54,859 nucleotides of DNA, from assembly GCF_000429505.1 (NCBI RefSeq), contig NZ_AUBZ01000035.1:1-54859 (forward strand), written 5' to 3'. The notes beneath the pieces are model-generated. The model did not search any database. It was not told where the DNA came from and worked only from the letters and a program-made list of their open reading frames with translations. Source of the stretch: Aliagarivorans taiwanensis DSM 22990. GTDB lineage: Bacteria > Pseudomonadota > Gammaproteobacteria > Enterobacterales > Celerinatantimonadaceae. This document shows, in pieces, positions 31,279 through 39,243 of this stretch (position 1 is its first letter; every line of letters begins with the position of its first letter). The position numbers and the translations under genes were made by a program.

Positions 31279-32700
31279 ATGGCCTTTAACGATGCATTGG
31301 CACTGCTCAACCTGCGTCTGAACGATGTAGCGCGAGGGCAGCGCTATCTAAGCCTTGCCAAGCAGCTGCGCCAGCTCATAAGCGAGCAACGTTTAGCATT
31401 GGATAGCCGCCTGCCGGCTACCCGCAAGCTGGCGGAGCAGCTCGGAGTATCGCGCACCTCGGTGTTAAATGCCTACGAGGTGCTGGTGGCTGAAGGCTTG
31501 GTGCGGGCACGGCCTGGCTCGGGCTACTATGTGGCAGCGGTGCCTACGACAGCATCCTCAGCCCAGCGCCAGTCGGCGGCAAGTCATGTGCAAACCTCGC
31601 CAGCCAAGCACGCAAACCCAGCCTTTGCCAGCAGTGGCGATCTGGAGCAATTCCCCTTTGCCTTGTGGCGGCGCTGTCTGAATCGGGTATGGGCCAAGCC
31701 CGATCTGACGATGCTGTGCGAAGTCCCGGCAGGTGGCTATCATCCGCTAAAACAAGCGATCTGCGACTACAGCCTGCGATTACGTGGTGTGCAATGCCGA
31801 CCCGAGCAGGTGTTTGTGACTGCCGGTAGCCGCGACACCTTGGCGCTGATCTATGCCGCATTGCTAGAACGTGGTAACTCCGTTGCGCTGGAAAACCCCT
31901 GCTATCCGCCACTACGCCAAGGGCTGTTGGCCCACGGCGCCAATCTACATCCCTGCGCGGTCGACGCTGAAGGAATGCAACTAGCCTCGGAGCCCTGCCG
32001 CTTGGCGTGGATGACCCCGGCCAAGCAGTATCCGACCTCGACGCTGATGAGCCGAGAACGGCGCATGGCTTGGCTAAGCTATGCGCGCGAGCATGGCACT
32101 TATTTGGTGGAAGATGACTTCGACGCCGAATTTATCTACCGGCGCAGCACACCCGAAACCTTGTGGCAGCTGAGTCAGCAAATGACAGATTCCTCGGTGC
32201 TGCTGGCTGGCAGCTTCTCCAAGGTGCTATTCCCCTCGCTCCGGGTCGGTTATCTGCTGGTACCTGAGCAGTTGGTGGAGCGCTTTACTGCAGCCCAGTC
32301 ACGCTTGGGAAATTTGTGTTCGGTGCCGATGCAGCCGGTGGTGGCGGAGTTTATCGCCGAGCCACAGTTTCACAGCTACCTGCGGCGGATGCGCCGCCTC
32401 TATCAGCGCCGCCGCGACCACCTTTATCAGTTGATCGAATCGCAGCTGGCGGAGTACTTCCAGCCAGTGCTGCCCGACGGTGGCATGGTGATGCCGGTGT
32501 ACGCCAAGAAGCGTCTAAGGCTTAGCGATTCAGCGCTGCAAGCGCAACTGAAGGAGTGTGGGATCCACGCCCCGGCGCTGTCAAAACAGTTCCATGGTGA
32601 GGGGAGGCAGGGGTTGCTGCTCGGCTATTCAGCCGCCTCAGAGGCGCAGCTTAGCGAGGCGGTAGCGAAGCTGGCTGAGCTGTGTCGCTCAGCCGATTAG
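31279..32700 (+). CDS. MocR/PdxR-type transcriptional regulator
   Basis: The 473-residue protein joins an N-terminal GntR-type winged helix (SRLPATRKLAEQLGVSRTS and VRARPGSGYYV) to an aminotransferase class I-like domain. The PLP Lys is in AGSFSKVLFPSLRVGYLL and the PLP-binding Asp in VEDDFDAEF. These regulators bind PLP and often control vitamin B6, GABA or taurine genes, frequently a divergent neighbour; here the neighbour is the GNAT pair. ATG 31279 is preferred over an upstream in-frame TTG at 31255; no clear ribosome-binding site is visible. Confidence 0.87.
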   Translation: MAFNDALALLNLRLNDVARGQRYLSLAKQLRQLISEQRLALDSRLPATRKLAEQLGVSRTSVLNAYEVLVAEGLVRARPGSGYYVAAVPTTASSAQRQSAASHVQTSPAKHANPAFASSGDLEQFPFALWRRCLNRVWAKPDLTMLCEVPAGGYHPLKQAICDYSLRLRGVQCRPEQVFVTAGSRDTLALIYAALLERGNSVALENPCYPPLRQGLLAHGANLHPCAVDAEGMQLASEPCRLAWMTPAKQYPTSTLMSRERRMAWLSYAREHGTYLVEDDFDAEFIYRRSTPETLWQLSQQMTDSSVLLAGSFSKVLFPSLRVGYLLVPEQLVERFTAAQSRLGNLCSVPMQPVVAEFIAEPQFHSYLRRMRRLYQRRRDHLYQLIESQLAEYFQPVLPDGGMVMPVYAKKRLRLSDSALQAQLKECGIHAPALSKQFHGEGRQGLLLGYSAASEAQLSEAVAKLAELCRSAD

Positions 32701-32712
32701 TTCAGGCTGATT

Positions 32713-32982
32713 TTAGGTTTCCAGCAGGTAGTGGTCTTCGGGCAACTGCTTGGCTAGCCACAGCACCAGCTTGTGGCGCATCTCTGGGCCAGTTTGCTTA
32801 TCTTTGGGCAGGGGAGTAAGTTGTTTATCTTCGGCGAGCAGCATGTAGATGGCCGCGACCTTATCCTTTTCTGAGGTGCCCGCTGGGAATTTGGCAAAAC
32901 CGCGCTGCTGGGCGTATAGCTCGCCCACTTGCAGGGCTTTTTTCAACATCTGTGCTTCGTGCTTATAGGTTTTCACTGTCAC
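32713..32982 (-). CDS. Small conserved protein, DUF5062-like
   Basis: The 89-residue soluble protein starts at GTG directly after AAGGAG. The features ALQVGELYAQQRG, KVAAIYMLLAEDKQLTPLPK and HKLVLWLAKQLPEDHYLL resemble a short family known from Vibrio and Shewanella. No function is known. It converges on the MocR gene with a 12-bp gap. Family name is from memory and should be treated as tentative. Confidence 0.6.
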   Translation of the reverse strand: MTVKTYKHEAQMLKKALQVGELYAQQRGFAKFPAGTSEKDKVAAIYMLLAEDKQLTPLPKDKQTGPEMRHKLVLWLAKQLPEDHYLLET

Positions 32983-33151
32983 GACTCCTTTTTTAAGCCA
33001 CGTTAACCGATTTTGCCGGGCTTGCTAAGTCACGTCGCAGCACATTTTTATAAAATATACCCGAGCAAGCTCAAGATGCTCTGAATCCTGTATCTCGAGG
33101 TTGTTCGGGTATATCCGTTTAATCGACTTTGGCGGGAGGCCAAGCTCAGCA

Positions 33152-33889
33152 ATGAAGGCAATGGAACAGCAACAGCAGCGCTTATTGTTATTGATGGCAT
33201 TTGTGATGCCATTCAGTTTTTCGGTTTGGATGGTGCTGATCAATAACTTCAGTATCGACGTGGCCAACTTTACCGGCCGCGAAATCGGTATCTTGCAGAG
33301 CCTGCGCGAGGTGCCGGGCTTTCTCGCCTTTACCGTAGTGTTTGCACTACTGCCGATAAAAGAGCAGCGACTGGCGCTGATAAGCTTGCTTACCCTGGCG
33401 GTGGGGATCGCCATCACCGGGCTGTTCCCCTCGGTGGCGGGGCTGTATTTCACCACGGTGCTCATGTCCATCGGCTTTCATTACTTCGAAACGCTCAACC
33501 AGAGCCTAACGCTGCAGTGGGTCTCCAAGGATCAAACGCCCGCGTTTATGGGCAAGGCGCTGGCAGTAAAAGGCGCCGCGGCTATCTTGGCCTATGCCTC
33601 ACTATGGGTGCTTTATCGTTGGTTGGAGTTAGATTACCTATGGCTGTACCTCGGCTTTGGCGGTGTCAGCGTGCTCGCAGTGGTGTACCTGATGCTGCGC
33701 TATCCGCTGTTTCCCACCCATCATGAGCAGCACAAGCATCTGGTGCTAAGGCGTCGCTATTGGCTCTACTACCTGCTGACCTTCTTCAGCGGCGCGCGCC
33801 GGCAGATCTTTGTGGTGTTCCCTTTATACCGAAAGATTAATACACGAAACTGCAAGTTATTTTGTTTAAGTTGTTGTAAATTAAGATAA
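33152..33889 (+). pseudogene. Truncated major facilitator superfamily transporter
   Basis: The frame encodes six or seven transmembrane helices of an MFS protein, from LLLLMAFVMPFSFSVWMVLI to YLLTFFSGARRQIFVVF. At about 33820 the coding signal ends abruptly; the next codons (YRKINTRNCK and on) are AT-rich and unrelated to the family, and the frame stops at 33889. A full MFS protein has about 12 helices and 380-420 residues, so the C-terminal half is gone and is not found elsewhere in the window. Start ATG 33152 follows GGGAGG. Probably not functional. Confidence 0.75.
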
Positions 33890-34106
33890 AATAAAAATCA
33901 GGTACTTTACAATTAAGCACGAAATAGTAAAAGGTGAACACACCCGCCAAAACAAACAATCGAACTAAGCAAGAATGTAGCTTTTATTCTTTACAAAAAG
34001 AGTTGCAAAAATCAAAGCTTCATCACATTCCCGGATTCAGTCTAAATACCCCTCAATAATCTAACAAGCTGGCAGTAGAGGTACTAATCGATAGCTTATC
34101 ATTTAG
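33824..34106. other. AT-rich gap after the MFS break, no gene seen
   Basis: This interval has a sharp drop in G+C relative to both sides and no convincing reading frame, terminator or known repeat. Its left edge coincides with the MFS break, so it looks like a junction of inserted or rearranged DNA. Confidence 0.6.
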
Positions 34107-34156
34107 TTTAAATTGTTTGATACTCAAAATATAATTAAACTATATAGTTTGGTTAT
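34107..34156 (+). promoter_or_regulatory. Promoter and palindromic operator upstream of the CDF exporter
   Basis: TTTAAA (34107-34112) and TATAAT (34130-34135) with a 17-bp spacer make a good sigma-70 promoter. AAACTATATAGTTT (34137-34150) is a perfect 14-bp palindrome; ATAA at 34131 and TTAT at 34153 extend it to a 26-bp dyad with four unpaired positions. It covers the -10 edge and start site, a typical MarR repressor placement, and the operon includes a MarR gene. The link is inference. Confidence 0.6.
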
Positions 34157-34174
34157 CAAGGTAAAGGAAGACCA

Positions 34175-35074
34175 TTGACAGCCCATCAACATGATTTCTC
34201 GCCCCATAACCACCACGGAGAGAAGCGCACCTTCTACGTGCTAGCGCTAACCCTTGTCACCATGGTGATTGAGATTACTGCCGGTAGCGTGTATGGCTCG
34301 ATGGCCTTACTTGCCGATGGCTGGCATATGGGGACCCATGCGGCGGCGTTTTGCATTACCTTGTTCGCTTATCGCTATGCCAGAGCGCATCAAAACGATG
34401 AACGTTTCTCATTTGGTACCGGCAAAGTCAGTGTGCTTGGCGGCTTTACCAGTGCGATAGCGCTGGGCATTGTCGCGCTTTTGATGTTCACCGAGTCGCT
34501 GCATCGATTGTTCAACCCCACTCAGATCCAGTTTAACGAGGCAATCGTTGTGGCTGTGGTAGGGCTGCTGGTCAACCTGGTGAGTATGTTTTTGCTGGGT
34601 GATCATCACCATCATCACCATCATCACGAGCATGGCCACGACCATCATCACGATCACAACCTTCGAGCCGCCTACATGCATGTGTTGGCAGATGCCCTTA
34701 CCTCGCTGCTGGCGATCGTCGCGTTGGTGTTCGCGAAGTTCTACGGCTGGCAGTGGCTGGACGCGGTGATGGGCATGGTTGGCGCTTTAGTGATTGGTAA
34801 ATGGACATTCAACCTACTCCGTCAAACCAGCCCGGTATTGCTTGATGAGAGTATTGACGCCGAGTATCGCGAGGCGATCAAGGCTGCATTATCCAAGACC
34901 GCGCGGGTGACCGATTTACATATTTGGAAGATTAGCGGCCACCACTACAACGCGGCAATTACTCTAGAGTCGGATGGTTCGTTGAGCGTGCAGCAGTATC
35001 GGCAGCTGCTCGCCCGGTTTGATAAGATTAGCCACCTAACCATAGAGGTACACCCAAGCCCATGGCAGAACTAG
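34175..35074 (+). CDS. dmeF: Cation diffusion facilitator, DmeF-like
   Basis: The 299-residue inner-membrane antiporter would export divalent metal (Co, Ni or Zn in the family) from the cytoplasm. Six helices are predicted. Metal-site motifs are SMALLADGWHMGTHAAAF in helix 2 and YMHVLADALTSLLAIV in helix 5. A run of eight His followed by EHGHDHHHDH lies in the cytoplasmic loop, and more His is in the N-terminus (HQHDFSPHNHHGEKRTF). The start is TTG, eight bp after AAGGAAG. Its 3' end overlaps the MarR gene by 13 bp. Confidence 0.82.
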   Translation: MTAHQHDFSPHNHHGEKRTFYVLALTLVTMVIEITAGSVYGSMALLADGWHMGTHAAAFCITLFAYRYARAHQNDERFSFGTGKVSVLGGFTSAIALGIVALLMFTESLHRLFNPTQIQFNEAIVVAVVGLLVNLVSMFLLGDHHHHHHHHEHGHDHHHDHNLRAAYMHVLADALTSLLAIVALVFAKFYGWQWLDAVMGMVGALVIGKWTFNLLRQTSPVLLDESIDAEYREAIKAALSKTARVTDLHIWKISGHHYNAAITLESDGSLSVQQYRQLLARFDKISHLTIEVHPSPWQN

Positions 35075-35478
35075 AACGACTGAATCGGCTACTCACCGAG
35101 TTTTACGACAAGATGTCATCGTGGGAGCAATCGGTGGTCAAGGAGACCGACTACTCCTTGGCTCAGGTCCATACCATCGAGGTGCTTGGCTGCTGTGGCG
35201 CTATGCGCATGAAGGAGTTGGCAGAAAAGCTGGGCGTGACCACCGGCACTTTGACGGTGCAGGTCGACAAGCTAGTTCGCGCCGGGCTAATTGAACGCCG
35301 CGCCCATCCGCAGGATCGCCGTGCCATAGTGGTGGTGCTTACCGAGGAGGGTGAGGTCATTCATCGACGCCACAATCAAATGCACTTAACCTTGGTGGAG
35401 GAGCTAACCCGGCACATCTCGCCTGAGCAGGAGTCGGAGCTGATAGGCTGCCTGGAGAAAATGAATCGCGAGTTTTAG
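35062..35478 (+). CDS. MarR-family transcriptional regulator
   Basis: The 138-residue protein has the winged helix MRMKELAEKLGVTTGTLTVQ and the wing RAHPQDRRAIVVVLTEEG, as in MarR repressors. It overlaps the CDF gene, indicating cotranscription and probable control of its own operon. Three cysteines (two adjacent in LGCCGAMR) could sense metal or redox state, but that is speculation. Target site candidate: the palindrome at 34131-34156. Confidence 0.85.
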   Translation: MAELERLNRLLTEFYDKMSSWEQSVVKETDYSLAQVHTIEVLGCCGAMRMKELAEKLGVTTGTLTVQVDKLVRAGLIERRAHPQDRRAIVVVLTEEGEVIHRRHNQMHLTLVEELTRHISPEQESELIGCLEKMNREF

Positions 35479-35490
35479 CTGAAAAAACGC

Positions 35491-35522
35491 TTGACCTTAA
35501 AGCTATGTTTAAGCTTTATTGT
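35491..35522 (+). promoter_or_regulatory. MerR-family-type promoter of the copper operon
   Basis: TTGACC (35491-35496) and TATTGT (35517-35522) are separated by 20 bp, the over-long spacing used by MerR-family activators. Between them CTTAAA (35496-35501) and TTTAAG (35508-35513) form a dyad with a 6-bp centre. The layout resembles CueR-controlled copper promoters. No MerR-family gene lies in the window, so the activator would be encoded elsewhere. Confidence 0.65.
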
Positions 35523-35556
35523 TACTCAGACCTCATAAGGACTTTCAATCGAGCTG

Positions 35557-35997
35557 ATGCAGATACGCGCTTACTTTCTGACATTGTTGATGCTGTTAAG
35601 TGTATTACCGAGTCATTCGGTGATGGCGCTTGGCCATGCGGCGGCGAACGCTGCCAGCTCAGCATCGTTCAGTGAGCTTGAGCCGCATAACGCACACTCG
35701 GTGCACTCTGGGCATGCGCATCACTCTGCTGCCTCTCAGCAAATGACTACCAGCGATGTCGCTGATTGCGAGTCGTCAAAACATCCTTGTCACTCGGCGC
35801 TTGAGCGTCATGACGAAGCCGCCGAGCAGTGTCAGCAAATCTGCCAAATCATGGCCTGCCAGATGTCATTTTTAGACAGCGGCAGCGCCTTGGTGCGCAA
35901 TCTGTCGCTACCAGATATCCACAGCGAGCCCCCGCTGTCGTTTATTCCCTCAGTAAGCCCCGATCCTCTCTACAAACCGCCGCTGTTGTTGGCTTAA
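35557..35997 (+). CDS. Small His-rich secreted protein at the head of the copper operon
   Basis: The 146-residue protein has a signal peptide (about residues 1-24, LLMLLSVLPSHSVMA), a His-rich segment (HNAHSVHSGHAHHSAAS), several cysteines (DCESSKHPC and QCQQICQIMAC) and a conserved-looking end, DPLYKPPLLLA. It recalls small metal-binding leader proteins of copper and cobalt operons (CopL or DUF2946 type), but I cannot assign a family with certainty. Probably periplasmic metal binding. It is followed by the TolC-type gene with a 61-bp gap. Confidence 0.6.
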   Translation: MQIRAYFLTLLMLLSVLPSHSVMALGHAAANAASSASFSELEPHNAHSVHSGHAHHSAASQQMTTSDVADCESSKHPCHSALERHDEAAEQCQQICQIMACQMSFLDSGSALVRNLSLPDIHSEPPLSFIPSVSPDPLYKPPLLLA

Positions 35998-36058
35998 ACG
36001 CCCGAGATCCGTTTAAACCAAGGGGTTACTCCCCATTACAACAACAGTAGGATGACCG

Positions 36059-37309
36059 ATGTTTTCCAAATTTATTGTGGGCTTGAGCCTGATGCTGCCA
36101 CTGAGCAGTTGGGCCGCCCTCAGCCTTGAGCAGGCAGAGCAGCTGGCGTTAGCGCTGGACCCTGCCAATCAGCGCTATAGCCAGCAGCAAGCCAGTTTGG
36201 GTGCCCAGGCTATTGCCAACTCACAGCTGCCAGACCCGATGCTGCGCTTTGGTGTGCAGGGGCTGCCCACCGACAGCTTCGCGCTGGACCAAGACCCAAT
36301 GACCCAGTTACAGGTAGGGCTTAGTCAGCAGTTTTCCCGTGGCGACAGCCTGACGCTCACCGCCGAAGGCTACCAGCTACAAGCCCAGCAAAGCGCTGAG
36401 AAACAGGCCGAGCGTGCGCTGCAGATCCGTCGCCGAGTGCGCGAATTATGGTTTCAGCTCAGCTATGTGATTGAGGCCCAGCAGTTGGTGGCTGAAAACC
36501 AGCGCTTGCTGGAGCAAAACCTGCGTCATATTGAGCGCCAGGTTGAGCTGGGGCTGAAACAGAGCCAGGACTTACTCCAAGGCCAGCTACAACTGGCGCA
36601 ACTGACCGACCAAGCCCAGCGCTACCAACAGCTGGAGCATAGCCAGCGCGCCATGCTGATAAGCTTAGTTGGCCCTTCTGCCGGGCAAGAGTTGCTGCCC
36701 GCTGCTGCCGACTGGCCTACTACCGTGGCCTACAGCCAGCGCGATGAGTACAACCACAGCGATCTGCTACTGCAGCACCCCAGTCTACTGGCGAGCCTCA
36801 ATGCCATCGCCCAGGCTGACACCCGTATCGCGCTTGCCGAAGAGCGCTTCAAGCCGGCCTTCAAGGTAGAGCTGGGCTATGGGCACCGCCGAGCGCGCGA
36901 GCTTGATGGCAGCCAGCGCAGCGACATGCTTAGCGGCTTTGTCACCATGGACTTGCCGCTGTTTACCGACAAGCGGCAAAACCAACAGCTGATCGCCTCT
37001 GAGCATGGGCGTGGTATGGCGCTCGCCGAGCGTGACATGCTGCTGCAAGAGATGAACGGCATGCTCAACGCGGCCATCGCCAACTACCAGTTGTTGCAAC
37101 AGCGACGACGCCACTATCAACAGGTGTTACTCCCTCAGGCCCAGGCACATATCGACGCGGTGGAGCAGGGCTTTGAGTCGACGACCAGCGATTTCAATCA
37201 GGTGATCCAAAGCCACCGCCAACAACTGATGCTGCAGCTCGAGCTGTTGCAGCTCGATAGTCAGGCCAATCAGGCCTTGGCGCAAATTCGTTACTTTCAA
37301 GGGAGCTAA
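36059..37309 (+). CDS. cusC: TolC-family outer-membrane channel of the copper/silver efflux system
   Basis: The 416-residue protein has a signal peptide ending near SSWA and the long heptad-rich helices of TolC channels in two repeats (LSLEQAEQLALALDPANQRY at the start; ALAEERFKPAFKVELGYGH opening the second half). Motif LPDPMLRFGVQGLPT is typical of the metal RND channels. No lipobox Cys is seen, unlike E. coli CusC. It lies directly before the adaptor gene (5-bp gap), giving the order channel-adaptor-pump. Confidence 0.85.
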   Translation: MFSKFIVGLSLMLPLSSWAALSLEQAEQLALALDPANQRYSQQQASLGAQAIANSQLPDPMLRFGVQGLPTDSFALDQDPMTQLQVGLSQQFSRGDSLTLTAEGYQLQAQQSAEKQAERALQIRRRVRELWFQLSYVIEAQQLVAENQRLLEQNLRHIERQVELGLKQSQDLLQGQLQLAQLTDQAQRYQQLEHSQRAMLISLVGPSAGQELLPAAADWPTTVAYSQRDEYNHSDLLLQHPSLLASLNAIAQADTRIALAEERFKPAFKVELGYGHRRARELDGSQRSDMLSGFVTMDLPLFTDKRQNQQLIASEHGRGMALAERDMLLQEMNGMLNAAIANYQLLQQRRRHYQQVLLPQAQAHIDAVEQGFESTTSDFNQVIQSHRQQLMLQLELLQLDSQANQALAQIRYFQGS

Positions 37310-37314
37310 GCACC

Positions 37315-39243
37315 ATGAGTCGATTAATTATTGCTGCGGTGAGTATGTCTCTCGGGCTGGCTGGCGGTGTATGGCTTAGCCAACATAGCGGGTTGAGCTT
37401 TGAGGGGGCGATGGCCAGTGACAGCGGCGAGCCTCAGCCGCTTTACTGGGTCGCACCGATGGACCCAAATTACCGGCGCGATGCGCCAGGTAAGTCGCCG
37501 ATGGGGATGGACCTTGTCCCCGTCTATGAGGAAGCCGGCGCGAGCCGCGAACCAGGCATGGTCACCATCGATGCCAGCGTCGAGAACAATCTTGGGGTGC
37601 GCTTAGCCGAGGTGCAACAAGGGGCATTTGTGCAGGAGGTTCGAGCAACCGGCAGCCTCAGCTTGGATCAGGATAGCCGCTGGCAGCTTAACTCCCGGGT
37701 GTCTGGCTGGGTGGAACAGCTGCATGTTCGCGCCGAAGGGGAGTGGGTTGAAAAAGGCCAAGCGCTGTTTTCCCTGTACTCGCCCGAGTTAGTGAAGGCG
37801 CAAGATGATCTGCTCAATGCCAAGGCATTAGGCAACCAGCGAATGCTCAATGCGGCGCGCCAGCGGCTGCGTTTTCTAGGGGTCGATGAGGGGTTTATCG
37901 AGCGGCTGCTAACCAGCGGCAAGCTTAAAGAGCAAGTGACTTACTACGCCCCTGATTCGGGCTACGTGATGCGCCTCGGCGTGGCCGAAGGCGGATTTAT
38001 CTCACCGGCCTCAGAGCTGATTAGCGCCGCCCGGCTCGACCAGATCTGGCTGATTGCTGAGTTGTTTGAATCCCAAGCCCAGCAGCTTGCCCTCGGCGAT
38101 CGTGCTGTGATGCAGGTTGACAGCTATCCGGGGCAGCTTTGGCAAGGGGAAGTGGATTACATCTATCCCCAATTGGATGCGCAAAGCCGCACCCTGCAGG
38201 TTCGGGTTAAGTTCGACAATGCCGATCAGCGACTCAAGCCCAACATGTATGCCCAGCTGCAGTTGCAGGCCGAAGCTGGCCAGCCCAGCTTGTTTATCCC
38301 GCGCGAGGCGGTGATCTACGGCGGTGAGTTTAACCGGGTGGTGATGCGCCGAGGAAGCGGACAGTATCAATCGGTGCGGGTAGAGCTTGGCCGAGAGAAT
38401 GCCAATCAGGTGGAGGTCCTCGGTGGCTTGGAAGTGGGCGATCAGGTGGTGACCAGTGCGCAGTTTATGCTCGATTCTGAGTCTAGCTTGACCGCCGAGT
38501 TCAGCCGGATCGGCCCGCCGGATCGTTGGGTTGAGCAAGCCCAGCTTGCCGGTGTGGTGCGGGCGGTTAAGTCTCACGCGCTAACCATCGATCACCAACC
38601 CGTAGAGCAATGGAGTTGGCCGGCGATGGTGATGGATTTCCCGGTCGAGCCAGAGCTAATCAGCCAAACGCTTGAGCCGGGCCGCGAGCTTAGCTTTACC
38701 GTAGAAAAGCAGGGCAACGACTATCGGATTGTTGGGCTAACACCGCTGGGAATGAGCCCGCTTGAGAGTGGGCAACATGGGCACAACCATGGCGACATGA
38801 ATCACGCGGATATGGACCACAGCAGCATGGACCATTCGAGCATGAATCATGGCGAGATGGACCACAGCAGCATGAATCATGGCGAGATGGACCACAGCAG
38901 CATGGACCATTCGAGCATGAATCACGTCGAGATGGACCACAGCAGCATGGATCATTCAAGCATGAATCATGCAGGGATGGACCACAGCAGCATAGACCAT
39001 TCGAGCATGAATCACGGCGAGATGGACCACAGCAGCATGGATCATTCAAGCATGAACCATGGCGAGATGGCACACAGCAATATGGACCACTCAAGCATGA
39101 ATCACGGCGAGATGGACCACAGCGGCATGGACCATTCAAGCATGAATCATGGCGTGATGGACCACAGCAGCATGGACCACTCGAGCATGAATCACGGCGA
39201 GATGGACCACAGCGAGATGGAACATGGAGGTGAGCATGATTGA
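37315..39243 (+). CDS. cusB: CusB-type adaptor fused to a CusF domain and a Met/His repeat tail
   Basis: The 642-residue periplasmic adaptor links the CusA pump to the outer channel. After a signal anchor, a heavy-metal-binding segment (YWVAPMDPNYRRDAPGKSP and MGMDLVPVYEE) begins near residue 44. Hairpin, lipoyl and barrel domains of the CusB family follow to about 400 (SRVSGWVEQLHVRAEGEWVE). Residues of about 415-475 form a CusF-like copper chaperone domain: LTIDHQPVEQWSWPAMVMDF preserves the His, Trp and two Met copper ligands. From residue 495 to the end is a run of about 29 Met-x-His-x-x pentapeptides, mostly as MDHSSMDHSSMNHGE. Such tails bind copper or silver. The last 8 bp overlap cusA. 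Confidence 0.9.
   Translation: MSRLIIAAVSMSLGLAGGVWLSQHSGLSFEGAMASDSGEPQPLYWVAPMDPNYRRDAPGKSPMGMDLVPVYEEAGASREPGMVTIDASVENNLGVRLAEVQQGAFVQEVRATGSLSLDQDSRWQLNSRVSGWVEQLHVRAEGEWVEKGQALFSLYSPELVKAQDDLLNAKALGNQRMLNAARQRLRFLGVDEGFIERLLTSGKLKEQVTYYAPDSGYVMRLGVAEGGFISPASELISAARLDQIWLIAELFESQAQQLALGDRAVMQVDSYPGQLWQGEVDYIYPQLDAQSRTLQVRVKFDNADQRLKPNMYAQLQLQAEAGQPSLFIPREAVIYGGEFNRVVMRRGSGQYQSVRVELGRENANQVEVLGGLEVGDQVVTSAQFMLDSESSLTAEFSRIGPPDRWVEQAQLAGVVRAVKSHALTIDHQPVEQWSWPAMVMDFPVEPELISQTLEPGRELSFTVEKQGNDYRIVGLTPLGMSPLESGQHGHNHGDMNHADMDHSSMDHSSMNHGEMDHSSMNHGEMDHSSMDHSSMNHVEMDHSSMDHSSMNHAGMDHSSIDHSSMNHGEMDHSSMDHSSMNHGEMAHSNMDHSSMNHGEMDHSGMDHSSMNHGVMDHSSMDHSSMNHGEMDHSEMEHGGEHD
38797..39231 (+). repeat. 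In-frame 45-bp tandem repeats encoding MDHSSMDHSSMNHGE
   Basis: Eight 45-bp units and one 30-bp unit of related sequence occur in a row, flanked by single pentapeptide units. Sequence differences are mostly at third positions and at the last residue or two of each unit, showing both recent duplication and selection on Met and His. Confidence 0.93.

Noticed and set aside
33025-33471. Minus-strand frame opposite the MFS gene start
   Set aside because: No family signal and it overlaps a clear membrane-protein coding pattern on the other strand.
38696-39139. Cys/Pro/Gly/Ser-rich open frame on the minus strand opposite the cusB repeat tail
   Set aside because: It is the antisense of the MDHSS repeats; its repetitive composition is set by the plus-strand code, and no ribosome-binding site or known family is seen.
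38797-39231. Regularly spaced repeats considered as a CRISPR array
   Set aside because: The units are contiguous with no unique spacers and stay in frame inside cusB.
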